Assembly (NCBI GenBank): GCA_905221605.1
Contig: CAJNDS010002448.1
Coordinates: 359,603-423,602, forward strand
Direction: 5' to 3'
Origin: Symbiodinium natans
Lineage: Eukaryota > Sar > Dinophyceae > Suessiales > Symbiodiniaceae
Length of the DNA: 64,000 nucleotides
Positions 23,925-35,547 of the stretch are shown here, one piece after another. Positions within the stretch are counted from its first letter, which is position 1, and each line of letters starts with the position of its first letter. The position numbers and the translations under genes were made by a program. The notes beneath the pieces are model-generated. The model was not told where the DNA came from. It did no database searches and worked only from the letters and a program-made list of their open reading frames with translations.

Positions 23925-24790
23925 TCACTGACTGCAAGAGCTGTTGGCACTTCGCATTGCCGCAACACTGCTGTGTCTGGCCACTGTCTGGCACTTCGCA
24001 TTGCTGGCACCGCAGCACTGCTGTGTCAGCTGGCCTGGGCCTCCGCACACTTCGTTCACTGCCACGCAACTCTGCTGCTCCATGCATTTCATGTCACTGC
24101 CACCAAAAAGCTGCTGGCACTTCGCATTACCGCAGCACTGCTGTGTCAGCTGGCCTGGGCCTCCGCACACTTCGTTCACTGCCACGCAACTCTGCTGCTC
24201 CATGCATTTCATGTCACTGCCACCAAAAAGCTGCTGGCACTTCGCATTACCGCAGCACTGCTGTGTCAGCTGGGCTGGGCCTCCGCACACTTCGTTCACT
24301 GCCACGCAGCTTTGCTGCTCCACGCATTTCATGTCACTGCCCCCCAAGAGCTGTTGGCACTTCGCGTTGCCGCAGCACTGCTGTGACGGCTGGCCCAGCC
24401 CTCCGCACACTTCGTTCACTGCCACGCAGCTTTTTTGCTCCACGCACTTCATGTCACTGCCACCAAAGAGCTGTTGGCACTTCGCGTTGCCGCAGCAAGG
24501 CTGTGTTTGCTGATCTGCCCAGCCACAGGTGCTATGCTCCGGTAGACACTGCTCTGGACGGCGAACACACACGCCACCAAATCCTGAGGCCACGCACTCG
24601 AAGTCGTCACAGCACGAAACTGCACGGACCCAAACCATCCAAGGTTTGGGCCTGCAGGGCCCGCCCTCGGCTCCTTCGCAGTAGCAGTGCCGGCATCCTC
24701 GAAGCGAAGTGGCAGCGCTCGAAGCGTTCGACGAACTCTGAGCTGCGACGGCCCCCAAGAAGCAAGCCCACACCAACTGGCCTAAGTGTC
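23925..24790 (-). CDS. Secreted-looking protein with repeated six-cysteine (knottin-like) modules
   Basis: A minus-strand frame carries at least four near-identical modules of 40 residues (120 bp). Each shows the spacing C-x6-C-x8-9-CC-x3-C-x10-C, for example VNEVCGG, QQCCGNAKCQQL and GSDMKC. Single CC..C arrangements of this kind are typical of inhibitor-cystine-knot folds; that is family knowledge, not proof of function. The N-terminus is hydrophobic (VWACFLGAVAA), like the end of a signal peptide. No ATG is in frame before an upstream stop, so the first codons probably come from an upstream exon joined at the CAG at about 24790. At the 3' end (about 24000-23930) the modules continue in another frame, so the last ones are shifted or decayed. 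I make no claim about activity. Confidence 0.6.
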
Positions 24791-24799
24791 TTTAACCAA

Positions 24800-25311
24800 A
24801 CCTAATCCGGATCAGTACAGTTAGTCCCAAAAGCTTAAAAATTGGAACTGCTGCATCTCAGTGGCGAGGCATGCTGCACGAAGTCAGGTCGTCGACTTCT
24901 GAGTGAGCTATCCGCAGGCCAGGCCGGTAGCCGGTTCGTGTGACAGAAAAACGGCTGAAGGCAGATCCGTGTAATATAGGGGCCTGAATCATCAGAATAG
25001 GGTTTTGGGGGTTATTATCGCAGAACTACAAAGGGGCCATAAGGGAATCATATTAGGAATTATTCCGACACCTATATCAATCACTGGGAGAACCCTCCAC
25101 CACCCACTTCGGGCTTGCAGTGTTCTGCTGCACCTGCTAAGCTTAGCACTGGCGGACTATCAGCCTGGATCAATTCTTACAAGCATCAAGGCCTCCCCAA
25201 ATTCTTGCATGCGTCAAGGCCTCCCCCCTTTAAGGGAGGATATATATATATATATAGGATACCCTATATCCCCCTTAAAGAAAACCCTTTAAGGAACTAC
25301 ATAGGGTCAAG
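24800..25311. other. No gene; short inverted repeat with (TA)n centre
   Basis: Around 25225-25292 a CTTTAAGGG-type arm and its complement flank a (TA)10 core and a GGATACCC/TATCC pair, giving an imperfect hairpin. Nothing else is recognisable. Confidence 0.5.
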
Positions 25312-25412
25312 CTCAAAGAAAGCACGCATCATGCCGGCAGGCGCCTTCTGATCCAGCTCCGCAAAACTCAGCTCCTCGCCCCAGTGTTGCCGGAGCTTGC
25401 CTGCGTGTGGGT
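25312..25412 (-). CDS. Possible exon of an unrecognised minus-strand gene
   Basis: After an acceptor-like CACGCAG at about 25413, the minus strand reads GKLRQHWGEELSFAELDQKA and continues with PAGMMRAFFEL. The composition is protein-like. The bases just upstream of the acceptor are CCCTAAA units, so the telomere-like tract stands where a polypyrimidine tract would be. The family is unknown. Confidence 0.4.
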
Positions 25413-25417
25413 GAAGT

Positions 25418-25468
25418 TTAGGGTTTATAGGGTTTAGGGTTTAGAGTTTAGGGTTTAGGGAGGTTCAT
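25418..25468 (+). repeat. Telomere-like tract next to a splice acceptor
   Basis: TTTAGGG units with TTTATAGGG and TTTAGAG variants. Confidence 0.9.
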
Positions 25469-25711
25469 AGGTGGTTTTCAGTATAGAGTTGTACTAAAGG
25501 CAACCATGTGTTCTAACCTTACTCAAGCTACTGAAAACCTTCACAGAAAAGAGCTAGGGCATTGAGAGGATTTATGGGAGGTTCGTTCTTACAAGTTAGA
25601 ACAAGGGAATTCGGGAATGTAGGGACCACTAAGTCAAAGTCAATCAAGATATACATAGATATAAAAACCTTTCAAAGCTCTCAATTCAAGGGCAAGTCCC
25701 AGGAAGCCCTC

Positions 25712-28700
25712 AATCCCCCAAACGCTTGCGAAACCAACTGCCCCAGTGATCTGGCACGATTGACGAGGCGGGAGCAGCGCATCATGAGCATCAGCGGGGT
25801 CTTCTTCTGCTCACGTGGCCCCCTAAGTTCCAAACATTTCCAAACGCTTGCGAAACCAACTGCCCCAGTGATCTGGCACGATTGACGAGGCGGGAGCAGC
25901 GCATCATGAGCATCAGCGGGGTCTTCTTCTGCTCACGTGGCCCCCTAAGTTCCAAACATTTCCAAACGCTTGCGAAACCAACTGCCCCAGTGATCTGGCA
26001 CGATTGACGAGGCGGGAGCAGCGCATCATGAGCATCAGCGGGGTCTTCTTCTGCTCACGTGGCCCCCTAAGTTCCAAACATTTCCAAACGCTTGCGAAAC
26101 CAACGCCCCAGTGATCTGGCACGATTGACGAGGCGGGAGCAGCGCATCATGAGCATCAGCGGGGTCTTCTTCTGCTCACGTGGCCCCCTAAGTTCCAACA
26201 TTTCCAAACGCTTGCGAAACCAACTGCCCCAGTGATCTGGCACGATTGACGAGGCGGGAGCAGCGCATCATGAGCATCAGCGGGGTCTTCTTCTGCTCAC
26301 GTGGCCCCCTAAGTTCCAAACATTTCCAAACGCTTGCGAAACCAACTGCCCAGTGATCTGGCACGATTGACGAGGCGGGAGCAGCGCATCATGAGCATCA
26401 GCGGGGTCTTCTTCTGCTCACGTGGCCCCCTAAGTTCCAAACATTTCCAAACGCTTGCTGAATTTTGGCCCCCTAAGTTCCATTTCCAAACGCTTGCGAA
26501 ACCAACTGCCCCAGTGATCTGGCACGATTGACGAGGCGGGAGCAGCGCATCACGAGCATCAGCGGGGTCTTCTTCTGCTCACGTGGCCCCCTAAGTTCCA
26601 AACATTTCCAAACGCTTGCGAAACCAACTGCCCCAGTGATCTGGCACGATTGACGAGGCGGGAGCAGCGCATCATGAGCATCAGCGGGGTCTTCTTCTGC
26701 TCACGTGGCCCCCTAAGTTCCAAACATTTCCAAACGCTTGCGAAACCAACTGGTCCAGTGATCTGGCACGATGGACGAGGCGGGAGCAGCGCATCATGAG
26801 CATCAGCGGGGTCTTCTTCTGCTCACGTGGCCCCCTAAGTTCCAAACATTTCCAAACGCTTGCGAAACCAACTGCCCCAGTGATCTGGCACGATGGACGA
26901 GGCGGGAGCAGCGCATCATGAGCATCAGCGGGGTCTTCTTCTGCTCACGTGGCCCCCTAAGTTCCAGACATTTCCAAACGCTTGCGAAACCAACTGCCCC
27001 AGTGATCTGGCACGATGGACGAGGCGGGAGCAGCGCATCATGAGCATCAGCGGGGTCTTCTTCTGCTCACGTGGCCCCCTAAGTTCCAGACATTTCCAAA
27101 CGCTTGCGAAACCAACGGCCCCAGTGATCTGGCACGATGGACGAGGCGGGAGCAGCGCATCATGAGCATCAGCGGGGTCTTCTTCTGCTCACGTGGCCCC
27201 CTGTTCCAAACATTTCCAAACGCTTGCGAAACCAACTGCCAGTCATCTGGCACGATGGACGAGGCGGGAGCAGCGCATCATGAGCATCAGCGGGTCTTCT
27301 TCTGCTCACGTGGCGCTTGCGAAACCAACTGCCCCAGTGATCTGGCACGATGGACGAGGCGGGAGCAGCGCATCATGAGCATCAGCGGCGTCTTCTTCTG
27401 CTCATGTGGCCCCCTAAGTCCCAAACATTTCCAAACGCTTGCGAAACCAACTGCCCCAGTGATCTGGCACGATGGACGAGGCGGGAGCAGCGCATCACGA
27501 GCATCAGCTGGGTCTTCTTCTGGTCACGTGTTGCCCCAGTGATCTGGCACGATGGACGAGGCGGGAGCAGCGCATCATGAGCATCAGCGGGGTCTTCTTC
27601 TGCTCACGTGGCCCCCTAAGTTCCAAACATTTCCAACGCGTGCGAAACCAACTGCCCCAGTGATCTGGCACGATGGACGAGGCGGGAGCAGCGCATCATG
27701 AGCATCAGCGGGGTCCTCTTCTGCTCACGTGGCCCCCTAAGGTCCAAACATTTCCAAACGCTTGCGAAACCAACTGCCCCAGTGATCTGGCACGATTGAC
27801 GAGGCGGGAGCAGCGCATCATGAGCATCAGCGGGGTCTTCTTCTGCTCACGTGGCCCCCTAAGTCCCAAACATTTCCAAACGCTTGCGAAACCAACTGCC
27901 CCAGTGATCTGGCACGATGGACGAGGCGGGAGCAGCGCATCATGAGCATCAGCGGGGTCTTCTTCTGCTCACGTGGCCCCCTAAGTTCCAAACATTTCCA
28001 AACGCTTGCGAAACCAACTGTCCAAGTGATCTGGCACGATGGACGAGGCGGGAGCGGCGCATCATGAGCATCAGCTGGGTCTTCTTCTGCTCGGGTGGCC
28101 CCCTAAGTTCCAAACATTTCCAAACGCTTGCGAAACCAACTGCCCCAGTGATCTGGCACGATGGACGAGGCGGGAGCAGCGCATCATGAGCATCAGCGGG
28201 GTCTTCTTCTGCTCACGTGGCCCCCTAAGTTCCAAACATTTCCAACGCGTGCGAAACCAACTGCCCCAGTGATCTGGCACGATGGACGAGGCGGGAGCAG
28301 CGCATCATGAGCATCAGCGGGGTCCTCTTCTGCTCACGTGGCCCCCTAAGGTCCAAACATTTCCAAACGCTTGCGAAACCAACTGCCCCAGTGATCTGGC
28401 ACGATTGACGAGGCGGGAGCAGCGCATCATGAGCATCAGCGGGGTCTTCTTCTGCTCACGTGGCCCCCTAAGTCCCAAACATTTCCAAACGCTTGCGAAA
28501 CCAACTGCCCCAGTGATCTGGCACGATGGACGAGGCGGGAGCAGCGCATCATGAGCATCAGCAGGGTCTTCTTCTGCTCACGTGGCCCCCTAAGTTCCAA
28601 ACATTTCCAAACGCTTGCGAAACCAACTGCCCCAGTGATCTGGCACGATGGACGAGGCGGGAGCAGCGCATCATGAGCATCAGCGGGGTCTTCTTCTGCT

Positions 28701-29850
28701 CACGTGGCCCCCTAAGTTCCAAACATTTCCCAACGCTTGCGAAACCAACTGCCCCAGTGATCTGGCACGATGGACGAGGCGGGAGCAGCGCATCATGAGC
28801 ATCAGCGGGGTCTTCTTCTGCTCACGTGGCCCCCTAAGTTCCAAACATTTCCAAACGCTTGCGAAACCAACTGCCCCAGTGATCTGGCACGATGGACGAG
28901 GCGGGAGCTGCACATCATGAGCATCAGCTGGGTCGTGGCCCCCTAAAAGTTCCAGACGCTTGCGAAACCAACTCCCCCAGTGATCTGCGGGAGCAGCGCA
29001 TCATGAGCATCAGCGGGGTCTTCTTCTGGTCACGTGGCCCCCTAAGCTCCAAACATTTCCAAACGCTTGCGAAACCAACTGCCCCAGTGATCTGGAACGA
29101 TTGACGAGGCGGGAGCAGCGCATCACGAGCATCAGCTGGGTCTTCTTCTGGTCACGTGGCCCCCTAAGCTCCAAACATTTCCAAACGCTTGCGAAACCAA
29201 CTGCCCCAGTGATCTGGCACGGTTGACGAGGCGGGAGCAGCGCATCATGAGCATCAGCTGCGTCTTCTTCTGCTCACGTGGATGCCTAAGTTCCAAACAT
29301 TTCCAAACGCTTGCGAAACCAACTGCCCCCAGTGATCTGGCACAGTTGACGAGGCGGGAGCAGCGCATCATGATCATCAGCGGGGTCTTCTTCTGCTCAC
29401 GTGGCCCCCTAAGTCCCAAACATTTCCAAACGCTTGCGAAACCAACTGCCCCCAGTGATCTGGCACGATTGACGAGGCGGGAGCAGCGCATCATGAGCAT
29501 CAGCTGCGTCTTCTTCTGCTCACGTGGATGCCTAAGTTCCAAACATTTCCAAACGCTTGCGAAACCAACTGCCCCCAGTGATCTGGCACAGTTGACGAGG
29601 CGGGAGCAGCGCATCATGAGCATCAGCGGGGTCTTCTTCTGCTCACGTGGCCCCCTAAGTCCCGAACATTTCCAAACGCTTGCGAAACCAACTGGCCCCA
29701 GTGATCTGGCACGATTGACGAGGCGGGAGCAGCGCATCATGAGCATCAGCGGGGTCTTCTTCTGCTCACGTGGCCCCCTAAGTTCCAAACATTTCCAAAC
29801 GCTTGCGAAACCAACTGCCCCAGTGATCTGGCACGATTGACGAGGCGAGC
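25712..29850. repeat. Satellite array, ~34 units of 122 bp
   Basis: The unit begins at CGCTTGCGAAACCAACTG and recurs every 121-123 bp (for example 26855, 26977 and 27099). About 34 units are present, plus several internally deleted ones (near 26453, 27307, 27530 and 28957). Each unit includes the palindrome CACGTG. Because 122 is not a multiple of three and most units carry a TGA (ATTGACG), the many 90-codon ORFs are artefacts. Units differing by ATTGACG or ATGGACG and GGGGTC or TGGGTC allow higher-order structure to be seen (see findings). I find no spliced-leader, 5S or tRNA sequence in the unit. Confidence 0.97.
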
Positions 29851-29987
29851 ATTAGCTTAAGTTGTACCCGCAGGCGAAGACCCCCGGAATCTGCAACTCC
29901 TCTTCCCCGTGCCTCCGTTTTTTTGACAACCGTGGTTAAACGCCTCCCCCCTTTCGAACTTTCAGGCTTGAAGGTGAACCGGTTTGG

Positions 29988-30018
29988 GCATCTCCCACAA
30001 TAAGGGGGAGATGCCCAG
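29988..30018. other. Small hairpin after the satellite
   Basis: GGGCATCTCCC and its complement GGGAGATGCCC flank about ten bases, some 140 bp beyond the last satellite unit. The function is unknown. Confidence 0.6.
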
Positions 30019-30075
30019 ATATACCTCCAACATGCAAGTAGGGCACCTTGAAGAGACGCCCACCCTTGATTTTTA

Positions 30076-30645
30076 CCCTAGACCCTAAACCCTAAACCCT
30101 AAACCCTAAACCCTCAACCCCTTTTGAATCCTAGGAGCGGCCGAGGCCGCCAAGTGCTCGAGAGTAACTCGAAACAAACAAAAGGCGTTCCGGAAAGAGC
30201 CGTTTCTGTTTGGAAAATTTTTACAGGACAAGCCGTTTAAAAGCAGGCAGCTATAGGTCCTAGTAGGGCGCAGCATCCAGCTCAGACCGCCAACCCAACC
30301 CAACTATCCCTAAACCCTAAACCCCTAAAACCCCAAAACCCCAAAACCCTAAAACCCTAAAACCCTCAAACTCTAAAACCCTAAACCCTACACCCTGAAA
30401 CCCTCAACCCTACCAAAGGGAGCACTGCCTAGAGTCGCTTCTGGCGTCTGCTGCGTGCAGTTGAGATCCTGGGGATGGCTCTCAGGGTGTAGGGTTTCTG
30501 GTTTAGGGCTTAGGGTTTAGGGTTTTAGAGTTTTAGAGTTTCAGGTTTTAGGGTTTAGGGTACTATAGGGTATAGGGTATGGGGTATAGGGCTTAGGATT
30601 TAGGAAGTAGGATTTATGGTTTAGGGTTTGGGGTTTTGGGTGGAA
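30076..30645. repeat. Cluster of telomere-like tracts in both orientations
   Basis: CCCTAAA units at 30079-30118, CCCTAAAA/CCCCAAAA variants at 30303-30410, and TTTAGGG/GTATAGGG variants at 30486-30640. The DNA between holds no clear exon. Confidence 0.9.
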
Positions 30646-31434
30646 TCGAAGCAGGAAAGGTCGAAGTTCCGCAGCCCCCCACTTGGCCCTAAATCCCGAA
30701 TCCCTGTAACACGTGGACCCCAAACCCCAAACCCCCTGAACCCGAAACCCTTGCTGTGGAGCCTGAGCCTAAGCCCCGAATCGCCTGATTACTGAGCGAA
30801 AGGATTGGCCCTCAGAGCACTCCATTGTTTGGCAGGTGGTTTTTTCTTGGAGGTTCAGTAGGCGGGGCCACAAGCCGTGGTGCAACGAGTACATGCTAAC
30901 CTCACTAGTTGTCTCGCAGGGGCGCGGACTCGGATAGGGGAAAAAAACCTGAACTGCCTCAACGCCCGAAGATGCCCGGAGCCACTTCCAAGAAACGGCC
31001 AGGTCACTAAAATGTCCAGGTCCAAGTTCGGGAGGTGATGCCATCGGGTGATGGATAAATCCTGCAGCCCACCCCGATTTTGATGATTACTTCCTTCTAG
31101 TCTGGGTCTGTGGACACAGCCACGAGATTCTTTGGAGGGGAAAGGGGGAGGGGGGGGAGGAGGAAGGGATCGGAAACTTTTGGAAACTGCGGCTTCCGAA
31201 AGTCCCGGAGAAGGCAAATAGGGAACAAAGCACACGATGCCAGGTAGGCAACAGAAGTTGAGAACTTATGTCACCAACAATGGCTGAAACGCAACGTGTC
31301 CTGCACCGGGAATATCGTCCGATTCGTGTCGGGTTGCAAATCACGGCCGAGAAACATGCTTTTAAGGACTTGTCTGGGTTGCCCTGAACCTCGGTAATTG
31401 CTTTCATCGTCACCGTACACCTCAACCCCAGGCC
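30646..31434. other. No recognisable gene
   Basis: Several minus-strand ORFs (31044-30769, 31235-30855, 31425-31087) overlap each other, and none shows a recognisable motif. Confidence 0.35.
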
Positions 31435-31590
31435 ATGACATGCATGTCTGCCGCAATTGTGGTCACTCTTCTCCTCTTCAATGCTAGCTCGACTTGGTAT
31501 GCTTCACGATTTGCGCGCTCCTGCGCGAGCCTCCTGTATGCAGAGGCCGCCGGACCACCTGATCCCAACAAGGCACTGAGACGAAAGCAG
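31435..31590 (+). CDS. Possible first exon with signal peptide
   Basis: The frame begins MTCMSAAIVVTLLLFNASS, a good signal-peptide shape with a hydrophobic core after a short N-region. About 30 residues of ordinary composition follow. A donor may lie at the GCAG/GTTCAG at 31589. Other plus-strand exon candidates follow at 32.6-35.3 kb, but I cannot show they belong to the same gene. Confidence 0.35.
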
Positions 31591-31674
31591 GTTCAGGGGG
31601 ATATTTGTGAGTTATTTGTAGCCTAAATCGTAAACCCTGAACCCTGTGTTTTTGGACCCTAAATCCTAAACTCA

Positions 31675-31790
31675 GATGTATATGTATACAAATTTGTACA
31701 TATACATATATATATATATATATATACATATCTATATATTCAGATTTTCATATGTTAATCTATACAGATATATATATATATATATGCGTA
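31675..31790. repeat. (TA)n-rich simple sequence
   Basis: TATA/TACATA tracts. Similar tracts lie at 32435-32510, 34565-34640, 35360-35410 and 39132-39205. Confidence 0.9.
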
Positions 31791-32601
31791 CATGTCCTAG
31801 GCCCCATTTTTGAGCACCCAGCTTTGTGGTGCGGGCTGGATGATGGGCTCCTGACCGCCCACACCTCCAAGAAAACTGAACTTGCAGCCGAAGGCTCCTG
31901 GCCGGCGCCAGCCCAGCAAGAGCCTGTCGCTTTGGTTGGGAGATTTATGGGGGTTTGGAGTTTAGGGTTGAGGGTTTGGGGTTTGGGGTTTTGTGTGGGT
32001 CTACGGCTTCAAGGCCCACACATCGCATGCAGGCAAAGCGAAACCGGTCAATGTTCGGGGTCAAGCATCCTACGTCATGTGCATCGGAGGAGTAACCTCG
32101 CCAGACCATGCAGGTGTGGCCAGCCAGTAACTCTACAAAGCCCTGTACTAAACCGTATACAACCTCATACAAACCCTATAAACCCTGGGTGCGGTCGAAC
32201 CGTGACAGGGAACAATGCAACAGAGCCCTGGCAGAGGACTACATGGAACCATGACTAGCAGGCGGGCACAGCATGACAGTTCTCGCGAGTCCAGAACAAA
32301 AAAGCCTATAACAACCGGTAACTCTACGACCCCAGCGCGGCCTCGATGTACCGTTGCACAGTGAGTCCTGTGCGAGTTCGCGGTGCTTTGGGGCTGTTGG
32401 GGCCCTTGGGCCATTGTTTAATGACGGATGAGATATCTATATGTATATATAGATATATATGTATATGTGTACATGATACATCTTATATACACATATATAT
32501 ATATATGTATCTGTGTATAAAATGAACATGATATTGGATGCTGCCTTGTGGGCAAGCAATGGGGGAGCTGGTGTTCAAACGGGGGGGGGGGGGGCCAAAC
32601 T

Positions 32602-32937
32602 AACATCTTCGATCGAGTGCACTGGCTGATTTCCACAAGGCTCCTTGCTGAAGCTTTGGACATCTGTGGTGAGCGCTGCCAGTCGCCGGTTGCTGCTCCC
32701 TTGCCTCGTGCTGCAGAAGAACGGTTTCAGCTGGGCCGCTTGGCCGATATCCCAAACCTAGAAGGGCTTAATGTGAGATGCATAGGCCCTTCTTGTCCGA
32801 AAGGTAGCTGGGTTGTCAGACCAGGCTCTAGGTACACCAAGCTTGTGGGGTTCATGTCGGCATGCATGGGAGGTGACTGCCCAGGATGTGCAGCTACAGA
32901 TCTACATGCGCGAGCTCAATCTCTATTCCTTCATCCA
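32602..32937 (+). CDS. Two candidate exons of an unrecognised plus-strand gene
   Basis: The first candidate (about 32602-32668) reads NIFDRVHWLISTRLLAEALD and ends at a possible GTGAGC donor. The second (about 32872-32937) lies between an AG acceptor and a CAG/GTAGCG donor and reads VTAQDVQLQIYMRELNLYSF. Both look protein-like. I recognise no family. Confidence 0.35.
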
Positions 32938-33327
32938 GGTAGCGACAGCTCGAGCTGTACAGTGATGTCGGCCGTCGTCCTCGACGTATCGCAACAGTGC
33001 CAACAAGCTCCATTAGTCTGCATCACTTGGGCTGAAGTCTCTGAAGCGTCTGCTTTTTTGTGTTTCAACTGTCGGTCTTCTTGGTCCTCTGCGTGTGGCC
33101 TCCCCAAAATCCCCTGAAGCCCGCAAGCAATTTCTGGGACCCATCCCTTTCCCCCGACCTCACGGGTGTGTGTGCTTCTCACACAGTTCGGGACTCTGTT
33201 GGGGGGCGGCTTTGCTTTGGCAGGAGGAGAGAGCATCTCATCCCCTAGACTCAAGCCGAAGCAGCAAGATCCCAAAAGACGTGCCCGTTAGATGCATGAT
33301 GAACATGCTCACTGGCGCCTTGGGCGT

Positions 33328-33362
33328 TTAGGGTTTAGGGTTTAGGGTTTATGGTTTAGGGA
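33328..33362 (+). repeat. Telomere-like array
   Basis: Four TTTAGGG units with one TTTATGG variant. Confidence 0.95.
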
Positions 33363-33727
33363 ATCCTAAGCAGACTCTCGAAAGTAGAAACCTCAATGCG
33401 CGCAGATGAGGCGCGGGTTCTCCAACGTGAGGTTGCGATGGAGGATCCCTGGTGAGGGAGAAGCAACCAGCGAAATGAAACCGGTTGCGATAAGATGACG
33501 AAACCCTAAATCCAAAACACCCCTAAACGTACTGAAAGGATAAGAAGGCTTCAGGGTGTCCAATAACAGCTCACTAGAGGGTGAACAGGGGGGGGGGGGG
33601 GGATTGGATTTGGGAAATTTTGGACACAAGATTTGGTGCAATCGGACATTCGGAAGTTCTTTACAGTTCTTGGTCACCTAAACCCGAAACTCCACACCCT
33701 AAACCCCACGCAGCTGAATTTTCGCAG

Positions 33728-33793
33728 GCCCTGAACAAACTCGGCATAGCTGCACGGTACTGCCTTGATGAAGAGCCTTCTATACCAAAAAAA
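33728..33793 (+). CDS. Candidate exon, unrecognised
   Basis: Between a TTTTCGCAG acceptor and an AAAG/TAGG border the plus strand reads ALNKLGIAARYCLDEEPSIP. It may belong with the candidates at 32.6-35.3 kb. A poly-G run of 14 lies upstream at 33589-33602. Confidence 0.35.
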
Positions 33794-34794
33794 GTAGGTT
33801 TTGAGGCGGCTCGCAAAGGCCGTGCGGGTGATGAAAGGGCTTTCAGCAACTCAACTCTAAATCTATCTCGTTATGTCATGTTGTGATATTTTGTAATGAT
33901 CTTCATAATTGCAAAATACTTGTGCTTATCTATTTGATAAGGCCTCTGCATGGCGAAGCGAACTATGCATTCAAAGCTTCCGGGTTGTATTGTCATGATG
34001 CAGTTCTTGAAAGAATCGGATTGTGAATTGTTCACGAGGCCTACTGTAAGGTGCTCATGCGGAATTGTCGAGCTAGCAACAGGCCTTGTGTAAGTTCCAC
34101 GCTGGGTACGCACCTACCTTGCCCAATCAGCTGAGACTGGTGAGCCTTACTTCTAATATACCCTTTGTCGAGGCGCCTGGGTGCTCAGAGAAGGCGCTGA
34201 TGCTGTCAGGGCTGACAACTAAGCCTTCCAGGGAATCTGGGTCTCAAAAGAGAGTTTCACGAGATCAGAATTGCCCTTCCATAGCACTAACGCACCTTTA
34301 AATTGCTCAGTCTCCTACATCAAACGAGCCTCCGCCCCCCCGCCTCCCAGCATCAAAGCAAAACTTCTCTACACCCCCTTTGCCACTGGACTTCCCCACA
34401 TCCTTTTTGCATCCGGACACTTCCCCACATCCTAAACCCGCAACCCTTCATCTCTAACAGACCCAGCAGCAAAGGTCCCTTGTGGCTCCAGCCCTTATTG
34501 GGGAGGGGGTTCCCCAAATTAGTGCCCCGATTGTGGGCGGCCTTCTAGGCTGCCCGTGGTTTGGGGATGTATATATATATATATACATGTATATGCATAG
34601 GATATCTCTATAATGTATATTTATATATACACCCACATATACCCATTTGGAGCTGCATTTGGAGTCCTTAGAGAGTTGAGGACCCATTGGGCCAGCGAAG
34701 CTTCGAGCCTGGAAGGAACCTCAGAAGGCACAGCAGAAGCAGCCATCGGAGGTCCAAGGCCCATGCCCCAAGCATGGGAAGGTGAACTCTAATC

Positions 34795-34835
34795 CCTAAA
34801 CCCTAAACCCTACATCCTAAACCCTAAACCCTGAC
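34795..34835 (-). repeat. Telomere-like array
   Basis: CCCTAAA units with one CCCTACATCCTAAA interruption. Confidence 0.92.
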
Positions 34836-35079
34836 TTCTAAGGTGAAAGCCTTCTTGTCTGATAATGAAGCACGTCCTCTTCACGTCTATTGGCACCTGA
34901 ATGCCCATGGTTGGAGCATGCGTTCCACGGGCCGTCTATACATGAGGGTGCTTTGTGTGTGCCATGACATGTCGCAACATGCCCCTGCTTGCAACCCCCT
35001 CGTGTGAATTAGTGATCCCTTTGAGCAGATGGGTCGGTGACCGAAACTTTCAGAGCTTACCGCATCTCTTGGGCTTGAT

Positions 35080-35361
35080 TTGCTTATTCAGCATCTCAGC
35101 GGTGTAGCCTGTCAGCCAGCAAATGACCTCGTCTACTTCCTTCTGCTTCCGTCCCTTCTTCTCCACCTTCTGCATGTACAGGGAATACTAGGAAAAGACA
35201 TGCCAAAGCTTCGGTGCTTCATCGAGGACTTGGGTGCAGCATTTCCTGGCTTGCTCGGCTTCTTTGCAATGGTTTTCTTGTCTGCTTCTTCGCAGCCATC
35301 TGGCAGGGCTCACGAGGTTTCAAGGCCTGTCAATGATGTTGTTTATGTACAACACGAATGA
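35080..35361 (+). CDS. Candidate hydrophobic ORF, unrecognised
   Basis: The frame contains a leucine-rich stretch (FLLLPSLLLHLLHVQGI) and then DMPKLRCFIEDLGAAFPG. It could be one or two exons with a membrane helix. There is no family match that I know. Confidence 0.25.
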   Translation: MLIQHLSGVACQPANDLVYFLLLPSLLLHLLHVQGILGKDMPKLRCFIEDLGAAFPGLLGFFAMVFLSASSQPSGRAHEVSRPVNDVVYVQHE

Positions 35362-35472
35362 TATATATATATATATAGCATATATATATATATATATATA
35401 TATATATCCAATCTTCCACTAAGCTTCCTGGACCGTCAATTCGCACGCCGGACCACTGCAGCGTGGCCAGCG

Positions 35473-35547
35473 ATGGCTACTGTTGTTATCAGGGTTCTCA
35501 ATGGAGAAGATGTCTGTCTAGTTGATGACACTGCTCTCATTAATGAT
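35473..35547 (+). CDS. First exon of a ubiquitin-like-domain protein
   Basis: Twenty-five codons start MATVVIRVLNGEDVCLVDD and stop at a GTG donor after ALIND. This matches the beta-hairpin start of the ubiquitin-like N-terminal domains common in dinoflagellate proteins ('v.vl.GE.v...d.s.v.dvK'). The following exons were not identified on this strand. Confidence 0.45.

Noticed and set aside
25735-29840. Many 60-220 codon ORFs across 25.7-29.8 kb
   Set aside because: They are frames of the 122-bp satellite, limited by the repeat length and by a TGA in most units. No consistent protein results.
25712-29850. CRISPR array
   Set aside because: There are no spacers: the whole unit repeats without unique inserts, and the context is eukaryotic.
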